A stretch of 64,000 bases of DNA, from NCBI GenBank assembly GCA_009809945.1, contig WTPW01000328.1, positions 341,947 through 405,946 of the forward strand, read 5' to 3'. The first letter of the stretch is position 1; each line of letters starts with the position of its first letter. Under the pieces are notes generated by a model. It was not told the origin of the DNA. It saw nothing but the letters and a program-made list of their open reading frames with translations, and did not search any database. Shown here piece after piece: positions 46,138 through 55,841 of this stretch. The DNA is from Gigaspora margarita. Its lineage: Eukaryota > Glomeromycota > Glomeromycetes > Diversisporales > Gigasporaceae. Position numbers and translations under genes: made by a program.

Positions 46138-49100
46138 TTCACAGAATTTGCTTATCGTACTAATTCGAAAACAGCAATAAATAGTATATAGTATATGATA
46201 TATAAAATTTGATACGTAGTTATACTACAGTACTAACTTAAAAAGTGTAATAATAAAAAATAAAAATATACTTTCAGTATTGATTACTACATAATCATAT
46301 TTTAGAGCTTGAATAGTAGGATATATTAGTGATAATGTGCAGTACTTTTGGCCACCAAGCCACTCCATTGCTTCTTCAATTGGTTTAAAAAGATCAATTA
46401 AATGATCGAGCAGGTCCCATTCCCAATATTTTAAGAATCGCTTTTTTAATATTTCATAATCTTTTTTTGCTTCTTTACAAGTCTCTAATGAAAGTTTAAA
46501 AACATGTTGTATAGGGCTTTTTAATTCTTTTAAGCGTTTCCAAGAAGCCAAAGAAGACCCCTACTAAGTATTACATTCATTAATAGTTCGTAAGATTTTT
46601 AAAGGAGCATAAGTTGTTGCTTCATCTATTTCCAAATTTAGATTAGATAAATCTTGGTCGGTTGAAGCTGAACTATCTTGTACATTTTGATTAACTTCAA
46701 CATCCTTATATGTTGATAATAGTTGGTATTGCGCTTCTTCTAATTTTTCATTTTGTTTAGAAGAATTAAAAAAATTATTTAACATTTTATATCTTTTTAT
46801 ATATGGTTTAATTTTCTTAAGAGCTTTAGCTACACAAAATTGGAGGGTATGTGCTGAGCACAGTACACGTTCAACACCTTCCTATTCATAAATTGCCTTT
46901 ACCATATTGGAGCCACTATCAGTAACTACAACTTTAACTTTATCATTTAAACCTAAGAATGTAAATTTAGAAATAATAATTTCACGAATGTGATCAACAG
47001 TGTGAGGATATTTAATAGGTTCAATACAAAGAAGTATATCATATAACTTCATATCATCATTTAACCAGTAACAGGTTATTCCTAGATACCCATTCTTTGC
47101 ACACGAAGTTCAAAGATCTGTCATTATAGCTGCATTCTTACATGATGTACTAATTAATTCTTTTATTGCTTGAAATGTTGATTGATATCCAATACCCAAA
47201 TTTTTTTTAATAGTTTTATAACATGGTAAACGAAATGCTGGATCAAGTTTTTAATCATTTTCTGAAATCCTAATCCATTTACCACATTAAAAGGTTGAGA
47301 ATCTGTAATTATCTAGTCCGTAATAGTGCATTGTAATTCATTTTGTTTTGATTCTTTATGCGGTATTACTTTCTTTAATTGATCATCAATTTTTGTTTGT
47401 TTCTATAGATTAATACATGAGTAAAAATATTAAAATTTTAATTATATACTGTAAAAATAATCTAATTTTTATTTAAATTTTACTTACTAATTTCTCTTTA
47501 TATTTTTTATGTACAGACCCTGAATGATGAATCATACTGCTAGTTTGAGAGTTATATACATAGTTCTATCCACATTCTGTCTCTTCGTCCTCGTTTATAA
47601 TATATCTACAATAAGCATGACTATCAGTTTTCACCCTACAATATTTCCAAACCAACTACTTTTATTCCCAATATCAATCCATTGAGGCTCTTCAAAAAGC
47701 AAATCATTGTCATTATTACGACTTCTTTTACTTTGTTGAGAGGATAACATGTTATTACTACGCTTCTTTGAATTAGACATTTTTTCAAATTTTGCTAGAT
47801 ACAATATGCTATATTTCAAAGTAACGGCAGATCAACAGATCAAAAAATGTCTAAATAGTGATATGCTCATGGCTCACATCATATGTGACTGACTGTATGA
47901 ACATCCTGCAAGTAAGAGATCAGGTTAAAATGACCAATCTAGTATTAATAGCCCTTAGACCTGATTGATAATAATAATAACAAAGTGGGCGAAATAATAT
48001 ATTAAATTATAAATTTTCATCTAACTAAATTAGTATCATGATTGTTAAAGCCCCCAAACAACTATTACAGTAATTTAACGTACTGTCTGTTTTAGTAATA
48101 TGACATAATTCAAATACCAAGCTGACTGGCACAAAAAATAAATTTCGTATCTAATCTTTCTTTCACTTGATAAATATAAATTATGGTTAGCCTACTTATA
48201 TAAGTGAAAACTGCCAGCTGATGCTATACATCGCTAATCTTAATCATACATATATACCGCAAAACAGGATATTTTTAATAAAGTTTAGTACCAGTTCTGC
48301 TGGTGGCATACAATCTTTTCACTATTATAAAGTAACCTGATAATTTCATGAAATCTACAAGTTCTAAATCTCGACTAATTTCATCCACTATCATTAAGTA
48401 TCAAAGTATAATTAGTTTTTGATTAAAAGCACATAGTTAGAGTTAAGTACAATAATGTAATTATCATTCGATTGATTATTTTGCTTTGCTTATTAATACA
48501 GGTTTTGACTCTTTAAACTTATTATATCTATCTTCTGGATCTATAAATCTAATCCCGATCAATAATTAGATGGGCCACGTGAACACGAAATAGATTGATC
48601 GCGTCTTTTCTCTTTAAACCAGTGGCGATTTATATATTGGAACTATTATTCTATAAATGTTGAATTATCTTTAAATTTTAAGACTTAATGCAGTAAAGAA
48701 ACTAACCTTGCTTTCTATTGTATATTTTATCCGAATATTGCAATCTATTAAAAAATAAAAAAAAAACTGAGGTCTCGTAGTAGGTATTAAATTCAAATTT
48801 ATTATCAATTATACTGACCTTCACTTTTTTAGTTCTTTTTTTTTTAAAATAAACAATTAGCTGTCAAATTTTATTATTATTCTTCTTGTCTAGCACATAT
48901 AAGTTTTGTATCGTAAAGAGTTATCAATTAGAAAATAAATTGGTTTTATTTAATTTGATTATGCTTATAATTAATATAGACAAAATAAGAACTTTATTAA
49001 ATTCAAATATTACATTTTAGAAAGGTAACTATTGCACATAAATTGTTATCTTCCTGATATATATAATCAAAAAATTTTTAGTTGATTAAATATATATTCA

Positions 49101-49231
49101 TTTGATCGATTAGTACTATTAATCATTGATTAACCTATTGTTGCTCGAACCCCTTAATTAGTGCTCGATTATTGAACTAAATCGATCAATGATCGAGCAT
49201 AACATAATTGAGTCAATACACTAATAGTGGG

Positions 49232-49904
49232 TACCAAAGGTGGGGTGTAGATAAAAAAATATTTGTGTCCATTGTCTATACAGAATTCTATGAAAAACAG
49301 TTTCCTTCGATGCCTGGGGTTCATTAGCTCAAAGATCATCATGGGAATATTGTCAGGTTCTAGTGGGTCATCATTCTCGTCAGTGGTAAGTTCTTCCTCA
49401 TTATTACTATTTGGGGTGTTAATTCTTCTAGTATAGGTGATAGGGACTTGTAAACCGCATTTACCATACACACATGAACCTCTTTGTCATTTCTTTCATT
49501 GTTTTTTTTCGTTAAGAAATTAACCACTTCGTGTAATTCTAGGTTAATCTTCTGTTTAGTCCCCATGTCTACGTCCAACTCTTCCTGGATCCTTCTACGT
49601 AATAGTTCTTGCTGTGCCGCTTCTAACAACTGATCTCTAAGTACTACAATTTGTTTGGGCTCGTGGGTAATTAGGTGATAGTTAAAAAGTGGTAGAGGTA
49701 CACAGGCTCATTAAGGTCCAACCTCCTCAAAGCGTAATGACCACCTAACCCCTTATGTTCGTACATATGGTAGGTATTACCGAAATAGGTGCAAGGGCCA
49801 GCATATCTAAGACTTTTAGCATGGGTGGTGCTTATCCTGGAAAAGGCCAACATACCCCTTCTCTTGAAAGTACGTTTATGTATAAACCTTTCCCCTTTAT
49901 TCAA
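49232..49904 (-). pseudogene. Gypsy pol middle segment, proximal half
   Basis: Between RNase H and the hAT insertion the minus strand encodes SLRYAGPCTYFGNTYHMYEH and LRRLDLNEPVYLYHF, then a charged helical stretch LEAAQQELLRRRIQEELDV, then FFIEFCIDNGHKYFFIYTPP, over several frames. Together with 41840-42061 this adds roughly 900 bp not found in a standard Gypsy pol. I recognise no domain. Confidence 0.6.
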
Positions 49905-49959
49905 TCATCTCTCTTGATCAATTTCTAACGATCTTGCTTCTACCCTGTCCTTAGTGTCA

Positions 49960-50420
49960 TGAATCCTGAACAATGCATCACCATTGCTATGTTTCTTACT
50001 GGCCCTATGTACTATAGTAAAATTATAGGGCTTCAACTATAAAATCTACCTAGCTCGCCTCCCCTTTAATTAGTAGTCTTTAACCATTTCAGAGCAGAAT
50101 GTTCGGTTACTAGCTGGAAGGGGGTGGTACCTAAGTACTGGTGGAAATGCTCTATGGCCCATACCATGGCCAGGCATTCTAGTTCTGTCACATGATAATT
50201 TTTTTCTGCCCCCATGAGGCTCTTACTGGCATATGCCACCACGTATTCCTTATTATCATCAGTCAATTGTGCCAACACGGCTCCTAATCCGGTCCCTGAA
50301 GTGTCTGTATAGAGAAGAAATAGCCTTAAGAAGTTGGGGTACCTCAATATCAGCACGGAAATTAATTTTGCTTTCAAGGCCTTAAATGCTTCTCTTTGCT
50401 TCTTTCCCCATTTGTATGCC
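49960..50420 (-). pseudogene. Gypsy RNase H domain
   Basis: LLYTDTSGTGLGAVLAQ with the first catalytic Asp, TELECLAMVWAIEHF with the Glu, and LVTEHSALKWL. In relatives the last motif is normally TDHSAL, so the third acidic residue is D-to-E here. A stop follows, and then HSNGDALFRI, a typical pol sequence after RNase H. Removes RNA from the cDNA hybrid in intact elements. Confidence 0.85.
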
Positions 50421-51142
50421 TGGTCCTTCTTTAGTAAGTCATACAGGGGTCAGGCTATCTTTGAGAAGTCTTTGATGAACCTTCAGTAGTAAGACGCAAG
50501 GCATAAAAAAGCCCTTAATTGGCGCAGATTTGTAGGGGTAGGGAAGTTCTTAACCTTTATTAATTTCTTCTCATCAGGTAGTAAACCTTCTCAGGTTATC
50601 ACGTAACCAAGGAACCTAATTTCTGGAAGGAAAAATTGCCATTTTTTCTTATTTAATTTTAAATTTGCTTTTTTTAGGGTGGCAAAAACGGTCTTCAGGT
50701 GCTGGACATGGTCTTCGAATGTATTGAAGTATATAGTGATATCGTCAAGGTATACTATGACAAAGACTCCCTTGTACTCATTCAGTACACTATCCATAAG
50801 CCTTTGAAATGTAGCCAGGGCATTGCATAAGCCAAATGGCATTACGTTAAACTCATAGGTGCTGAATTTAGTTATGAAAGTAGTTTTTTTCTTGTCTTCT
50901 TCTTTTATAGCAACTTGCCAGTATCCATTGGCCAAATCTAAACTTGAGAACCACTGAGCACCATGGAAGGCTTCTAATACTTCTTCGATCAATGGTAAGG
51001 GGTATACGTTCTTTTCGGTTACGTTATTCAATTTTCTATAGTTGACGCATAATCGCCTTTTACCGTTCTTCTTAGGGACTACAACAACGGGCAAGGACCA
51101 AGAGCTACTCTTGCTTTTTCTAACAACACCTTTTTTCTCCAT
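50421..51142 (-). pseudogene. Gypsy reverse transcriptase
   Basis: The palm and fingers are intact over 183 codons: VVVVPKKNGKRRLCVNYRKL, SSLDLANGYWQV, FNVMPFGLCNALATFQRLM and the catalytic VYLDDITIY. The thumb/connection continues below 50591 with stops (AFLCLASYY-RFIKDFSKIA). Well preserved but no longer linked to a full polyprotein. Confidence 0.9.
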
Positions 51143-51264
51143 AGCCTTAACTTCCTTATATAAGAATTCTTGCTTATCTTTTGATGTACGATAATAGGTT
51201 TGCTTAATTGGCTTGGCTGTACTCGTAGTGATTTCATGTTGGATTAGATTGGTACAGCTGAGCC

Positions 51265-51540
51265 CTAGGGTTTGACCTTCCTCAGCGATATTTTCTGTGA
51301 GAGATCCCGATTGTCTTCTACCAAAGCTTCCACAATTTCTCTTTCCCTTTCTTTTAGGTAGGTTGGTCCTATTTTACCCCTCATTCCTACGGGGTCTACC
51401 TCTGTTAAATAAATGGCAGGGTTATCCTTATAAGTTTTTAATTTCTGTTCATCACTAGCTAACTCGTCTAAATCCCACTCTTCGGAGTAGTAGGTCTCGA
51501 ATTCCTGCAATTCTTCTTCTTCCAACTCAAGCTCGTCCAA
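51265..51540 (-). pseudogene. Acidic linker between protease and RT
   Basis: 91 codons, very acidic at the start (LELEEEELQEFETYYSEEW), then a segment KEREREIVEALVEDNRDL that resembles the region just before RT in fungal Gypsy pol proteins. Confidence 0.6.
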
Positions 51541-51599
51541 AAGGCCATCATCTGATTCTTCTTCTATCTCATCGATCAGGGGTTATTCATCCAAGTGGG

Positions 51600-52230
51600 T
51601 GGTAGGTATAACCGTACTCTTCCCATTATAATTTACTTTCAACGTCCTAGTGTTAAAATTCTATTGGGCCTGGACTTTTTCGAACCAGTCAGTGCCCAAG
51701 AGGAGTGTTTCTTCTAGGGACTCTATCACTTAATTGGATGGGTATAAGTATGTCCTGTATTATCAACTTGGCGCTACTAATTTGACCCAGTGCCCTTTCC
51801 CTTTGCCCATTTGCCGTGACCACCACGACCTTTGATGGGGCATCGATCATCAAACCTATTTTCCTTCATAACTTGTCTGTGATCAAGCTCACTGCAGCCC
51901 CTGAATCTAGTATAGCGATAATAGGGTTTCTTTTTACCCTTATATGACATCTTGTGGCAGTGGTTTTACTTGGTACGAGGTTATCCATGTTTGTCACATA
52001 ATTGATGGCAGTGTGTTCTGCTGGCAGAAGTTGCAGCGTAGCACTTTGGTAAGGTTTCTCCTTTGATTGGGGTACTGTAACAATTGGGCATAGGTAGCAT
52101 TAGCCTGCATATTCAGGAGGTCTTCCGATATGTCATATGGCTTTACTCTGTCGATTACTGATAGTAGTCTCTTAATCCTTAATTTTTTGACAGGTGATAC
52201 TGAGTCACGGGCTTCTTCATCTAATTGCAT
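51600..52230 (-). pseudogene. Gypsy aspartic protease region
   Basis: 52230-51994 encodes a pre-protease segment (KPYDISEDLLNMQANATYAQ). Next, in another frame, ILDSGAAVSLIT (about 51915-51880) is the aspartic protease active site (D-S-G), followed by an in-frame stop and KVVVVTANGQRERALG. Frameshifts and stops show decay. Cleaves the polyprotein in intact elements. Confidence 0.75.
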
Positions 52231-52439
52231 AGGGCCTAATTTATTATGGCTTCTCAGTTAAATTCTTTCAATGATTCTGACTTCTTTTCCTTATGGTTTC
52301 TTCTGTTTGTATTATACGGCTGAGGGTGGCTTCTAGTTCCAGCATATACCTGTTCTTCATCAGAGGAATAGCCATTACCAATATTTACCCAAACCATATT
52401 TACTCTCCTACTGTCTCTATTACCAGGGTTGTCTCGTTC

Positions 52440-53301
52440 ACTTCTGTTAGTTCACTCATTCTGACAATTGCCTGCCAAGTGGCCTATTTCTCTGCATGTA
52501 TAGCAACAATGAGTTTTAGTCCCTTTAGTACATGGATTTATTCTGGGTAGTGGACGTCTGGCGTTATAGCCATCCTGATTTGCAATTGCCAAAGTGAAAG
52601 AGGCATGATTTATTGACATTTGCTGCATCTTTCGGGTCAATGAGTCTACATCACCTTCTAATTTTCTTTCATGTGCCTTCTCCTTATTCTTTCTGTAGTA
52701 CTTTCCTGCTCTGAACTGCTCAACCACTTCTATAGCTTCTTCTAGGGTCTGGGGTCCTTCATTGCAGTATACATGGCGATTTTCTGCTTGAGCCCTGACA
52801 GAAAGAGACGAACTACGTAATCATCCAGTAATTTATCCCTGGGTCTACTTTTCTCTTGAGGCGTTTGAATTTAACAACATACTCAGGTACACGTTCATTC
52901 TTTCCTTGCTTAATATTATGCAACTCGTTATACCACTTGTTCTTCCGTTCGAGGGTTCCGAAATGCTTATCAAATAGGGTAGTGAAGGAAGTATCTTCTG
53001 TGTCAGACCAACTAGTGATAGTACCCTTAACATCATCATACCAGTAGGTAGCAGCTCCAAATAGATATCCTAAAATGATTTCGATTTTCCTACCATCCTT
53101 CCAATTATTGGCCACTGCGGCTTTCTCGAACATATCGATCCATTCGGTAGGGTCTTCTTCTTCTCTACCATAAAACGGTTCTACCTTAACAATATTCAAT
53201 TCTTTTACACCAGGTGTTGTCCCTCTTTTAAACTCATCAGCTACCTCCTTAAAACTGTCAGCCACTTGTTTAAGGAGTTGTCTAAGTTGCACAGAATCCA
53301 T
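52440..53301 (-). pseudogene. Gypsy gag
   Basis: Starts ATG 53301. The first 162 codons hold the capsid-like retrotransposon gag domain (EPFYGREEEDPTEWIDMFEK, ATYWYDDVKG and a FGTLERKNKWYNEL region). After a frameshift near 52813, a continuation ends in a CCHC zinc knuckle CYTCREIGHLAGNC (about 52505-52464). Binds element RNA and builds particles in intact relatives. Confidence 0.85.
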
Positions 53302-53481
53302 GATCGAAAATTTTGTTACGATACGTATAATATTCCTTTCTTGTATTTTCTCTTTAGTCTCTTTTTTTTTCTAACACAATACCTTTATCAGGTAATTTCT
53401 CACAAATTTACAGCCCACACAGAGCAACCTTCTAACTCACACAGAGCTCTTTTTGCAAATTTAACGTCGATTCTTCATTAT

Positions 53482-53498
53482 GAATCTTGAAGTCACCA
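53482..53498 (-). other. Primer-binding site
   Basis: On the minus strand, TGGTGACTTCAAGATTC begins five bases after the 5' LTR. TGG matches the CCA end of a tRNA. I cannot name the tRNA without a tRNA set to compare. Confidence 0.65.
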
Positions 53499-53503
53499 CT
53501 AAT

Positions 53504-54005
53504 TGTTAACCCGTGAATTACCTCTCAGAAATCGAGGTTAACGAGGCAACTAATGACAGGGAGTCACGTGAGCACAGAAACACAAACTGCGCCGTGGTAT
53601 ATCATAGTTGTTAGAGATTGTATAGATTATTTATATAAACGAGAGGGTTTATGTATAATGTGATTTGGTAATTCGAAAAGAAATGTAATGTAATTTTATA
53701 GAATTGAAAAGAAAATGTAATGTCTTTTATTGATATTAATAAAGATTATGGCAAACATGCTACAAAGTAGAGCGAATATTGCCTATATTTATAATAAAAT
53801 ACTCTATATTAACAAGAAATGGCATTTCTTTCATAAATGTTCGATCAATCAGCATTTCTTTGATTTCTGTAATTTCTTATATATCAGTCCGTTTCGTCAG
53901 TTCTGATACAATCAGTCGATCTGCCAGAAATTGCAGATCTGACAGTTTAGGCGCAGTTAACTTGTGACCTGTAGATCTGATAGGGGTACCCCAGCAGGTG
54001 TAATA
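53504..54005 (-). repeat. 5' LTR of Gypsy element
   Basis: Partner of 36736-37243, starting TGTTAACCCGTG and ending near GTGTAATA, where the expected CA end has changed. Contains TTATATAAACGAG near 53629 and other AT-rich motifs that could be promoter parts, but none can be shown. Confidence 0.9.
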
Positions 54006-54750
54006 ACGTTAACGTATCATATATTAAATTCAAGTGTACATGTTGTGCCTCAGATCGATTCTTGCATAAGATTAATACCCGGCTAAATTAGATTAGGGTT
54101 AGGGTAAAATTACGGCAAAGTTAGAAGTTAGTTTAGGCCAGTTGTTGCCGATCATTTAATGCTGGTCAATTGATAGTGCATCAGATTCAATCTGATGCAA
54201 GTCACCCTAACCATATCATCCAAAAATAAATTGTTTTCATTAAATAGTTTTTTTAAAAAAAATTTTTTTAAAATGTATAAAACTGAATTTTTTTTGAAAA
54301 AATGTATGCATCGCGCTATGCGACACAATTATATATTACGCTTTATAAGGACAGGTGTATTGTGAGATCAAAGCAATAAAAAATAAAACAGTTTGCTTCA
54401 TTCTAATTAGGGTTAGAGTAAGTTCAGTTTTGAGGCATAGTTTTATATCAAAATTTGCAAAGAATTTTTTTGTTAGAACACTAAGGCTGTTTCCTATACG
54501 AAATTTTGATTTAAGTTTTTTTGCATTTTTTAAATTACACCTGATTCTAAAGTTTGATTGGTTGGGCGATAAATAAGAGTGTCGCAATGCGTGATATATA
54601 GATAACTCATTTTTTTAATATGTTCGTTAATTAATTGAAATGTACAGTAGTTTACGAATCTATTAACATTAAATGTTAAAGAAATAACTTTTTATTACTT
54701 GCTTAATTACTACAAACTAAAATTTACATACATCAAACGAATAAATACTT
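54006..54750. other. Repeat debris with TTAGGG modules
   Basis: Two TTAGGG-like strings (54087-54110 and 54405-54420). The second is followed by GAGGCATAGTTTTATAT and AAGAATTTTTTTGTTAGAAC, as in other TTAGGG modules in this window. No gene. Confidence 0.45.
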
Positions 54751-54933
54751 GTTATTTAATAGATATCAGTGAATACGGTGTATTCCACAGAATAATAGTA
54801 AAATTACATGGCCGAAGGCCACGTGGTTTACTATTATTCTGTGAAATACACCGTGTCCACTGACATTCATAAAATAACTAGTTTATCCCATGGGTACGAC
54901 GTAACAATCCGTGCAATACATTATTCAATAAAC
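54751..54933. mobile_element. MITE with long hairpin, GCCGAAGGC centre, copy 2
   Basis: A hairpin about 54765-54870 with apex GGCCGAAGGCC and arms AGAATAATAGTAAA/TTTACTATTATTCT, then GACGTAACAATCCGTGC and an end CAATAAAC. The same layout as 21999-22213 but with different arm sequences. Confidence 0.75.
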
Positions 54934-55841
54934 ATCAGCTATTGTAATAATTTAAACTTTATTTCAATAATTGATATATTTATTTTTTTATTTAAAAAAA
55001 AATAAAATAAAATAAAATCGAATGCAAGAAACAGTAATATCATAATAACTGAAGAAATTTTCAAATCGCAGAGAATCTCTCATGTAAAGAATAATACAAT
55101 AACATGTGTATTAATGGCTGTGCCTCGACCAGATTCATAAGCTATCAAGTATGAAAACGAATTTAAGAATTTAATTCTTCAAGCTCAAGCTCTTCTATTA
55201 TCTTTGGAACCTTCGGCATATTTAAGACTACTTTTAAATGATATTTTTAAATGTTACTCACTTTTAACCTTTTATAACATTAAAAATAAAAAATTAAATT
55301 AATATTTTAAATATTTAAATAAAACTTTTTTTTATTGAATAAAAAATTAATAAAGTACATTAAAATTCTTCATCTGTCTATAACAAGTTTAAAACCTTTA
55401 GTATCTGGTAAAGTTCTTCACCTGCTTACAACAATTTTAAACCCTTTGAACCTAATCACAGGTAAAACTATAAACTTTTTCCAAATGTGTTATATTGGAA
55501 AACTTTTGTAAAGAATAGTGAGTTATTCCTAGAGTTTTCCAGTAATTATCACAATTAAAAAAACCACTAAAATAGCATTAGAAAACTTTTGTAGTTATCT
55601 TCAAATCAAAATAAGAATACATATAACAAATTAAATAAATAGGATGCTCGATTAGCATATAATCGATCTTTATTTTTTTTTTCTTGAACTTGTGTCGAAT
55701 AAATCCAATAGTATAGAAAAGACTAGGTGTGAAAAAAACTTTTAAATAAACATAGCCAATGCAAAAATTATGAATAGCAAATATTTAATAAATTTTTAGT
55801 AGGTGTACATTGTTTATCTTATATTATCTATATTTTTTATA
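54934..55841. other. AT-rich region upstream of transposase relic
   Basis: Contains two similar strings (CTTCATCTGTCTATAACAAG at 55370 and CTTCACCTGCTTACAACAAT at 55415). No gene. Could hold the left end of the element below, but no TIR was identified. Confidence 0.4.

Larger units (their letters stand above)
44138..47819 (-). pseudogene. hAT-family transposase, broken
   Basis: N-terminal part near 47819-47500 has a basic serine-rich leader and a BED-like Cys/His arrangement (AYCRYI to MIHHSGSVH) in two frames. 47280-46800 encodes the RNase H-like core: MTDL-TS, GYLGITCYWL, YPHTVDHI, VVTDSGSNMVKAI and CSAHTLQ, with two in-frame stops. 46785-46225 continues the core. 44870-44138 encodes the C-terminal dimerisation region with DPFKWWKD, SVPSERLFSDAGK and KNRL, which is diagnostic of hAT. 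The stretch between 46225 and 44870 is filled by repeats. At least three stops or frameshifts indicate loss of function. Confidence 0.9.
42070..49223 (-). mobile_element. 7.15 kb hAT transposon inserted in Gypsy pol
   Basis: TIRs TAGGGTATTGACTT (42070) and the complement of AGTCAATACACTA (ending 49223). Perfect 8 bp target duplication ATAGTGGG at 42062-42069 and 49224-49231. Subterminal arrays of TGATCGAT/ATCAATCA words lie at 42100-42245 and 49060-49200. A decayed hAT transposase occupies 44138-47819 on the minus strand. The inside also holds a palindromic MITE (44976-45508) and a tandem repeat (45517-46137). Non-coding spans 42250-44130 and 47820-49060 contain no other gene; 42430-42590 is rich in GCCATT/GAATAGC words. 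Confidence 0.93.
36736..54005 (-). mobile_element. Gypsy-type LTR retrotransposon, nested and decayed
   Basis: Paired direct LTRs (36736-37243 and 53504-54005) enclose, on the minus strand, gag, protease, RT, RNase H, integrase and a small extra ORF. The order PR-RT-RH-IN identifies Metaviridae (Ty3/Gypsy). About 10 kb of the 17.3 kb is later insertion or duplication: a 7154 bp hAT element (42070-49223), a 1289 bp hAT-like MITE (37550-38838) and a 1.2 kb tandem duplication. Several stops and frameshifts make it non-autonomous. I saw no clear target duplication outside the LTRs (ACACAT on the left, ACGTT on the right). Confidence 0.9.

Noticed and set aside
53266..53490. Plus-strand frames across the Gypsy element (for example 52293-52550 and 53266-53490)
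   Set aside because: They lie opposite gag and pol, have no recognisable domain and are explained as antisense frames.
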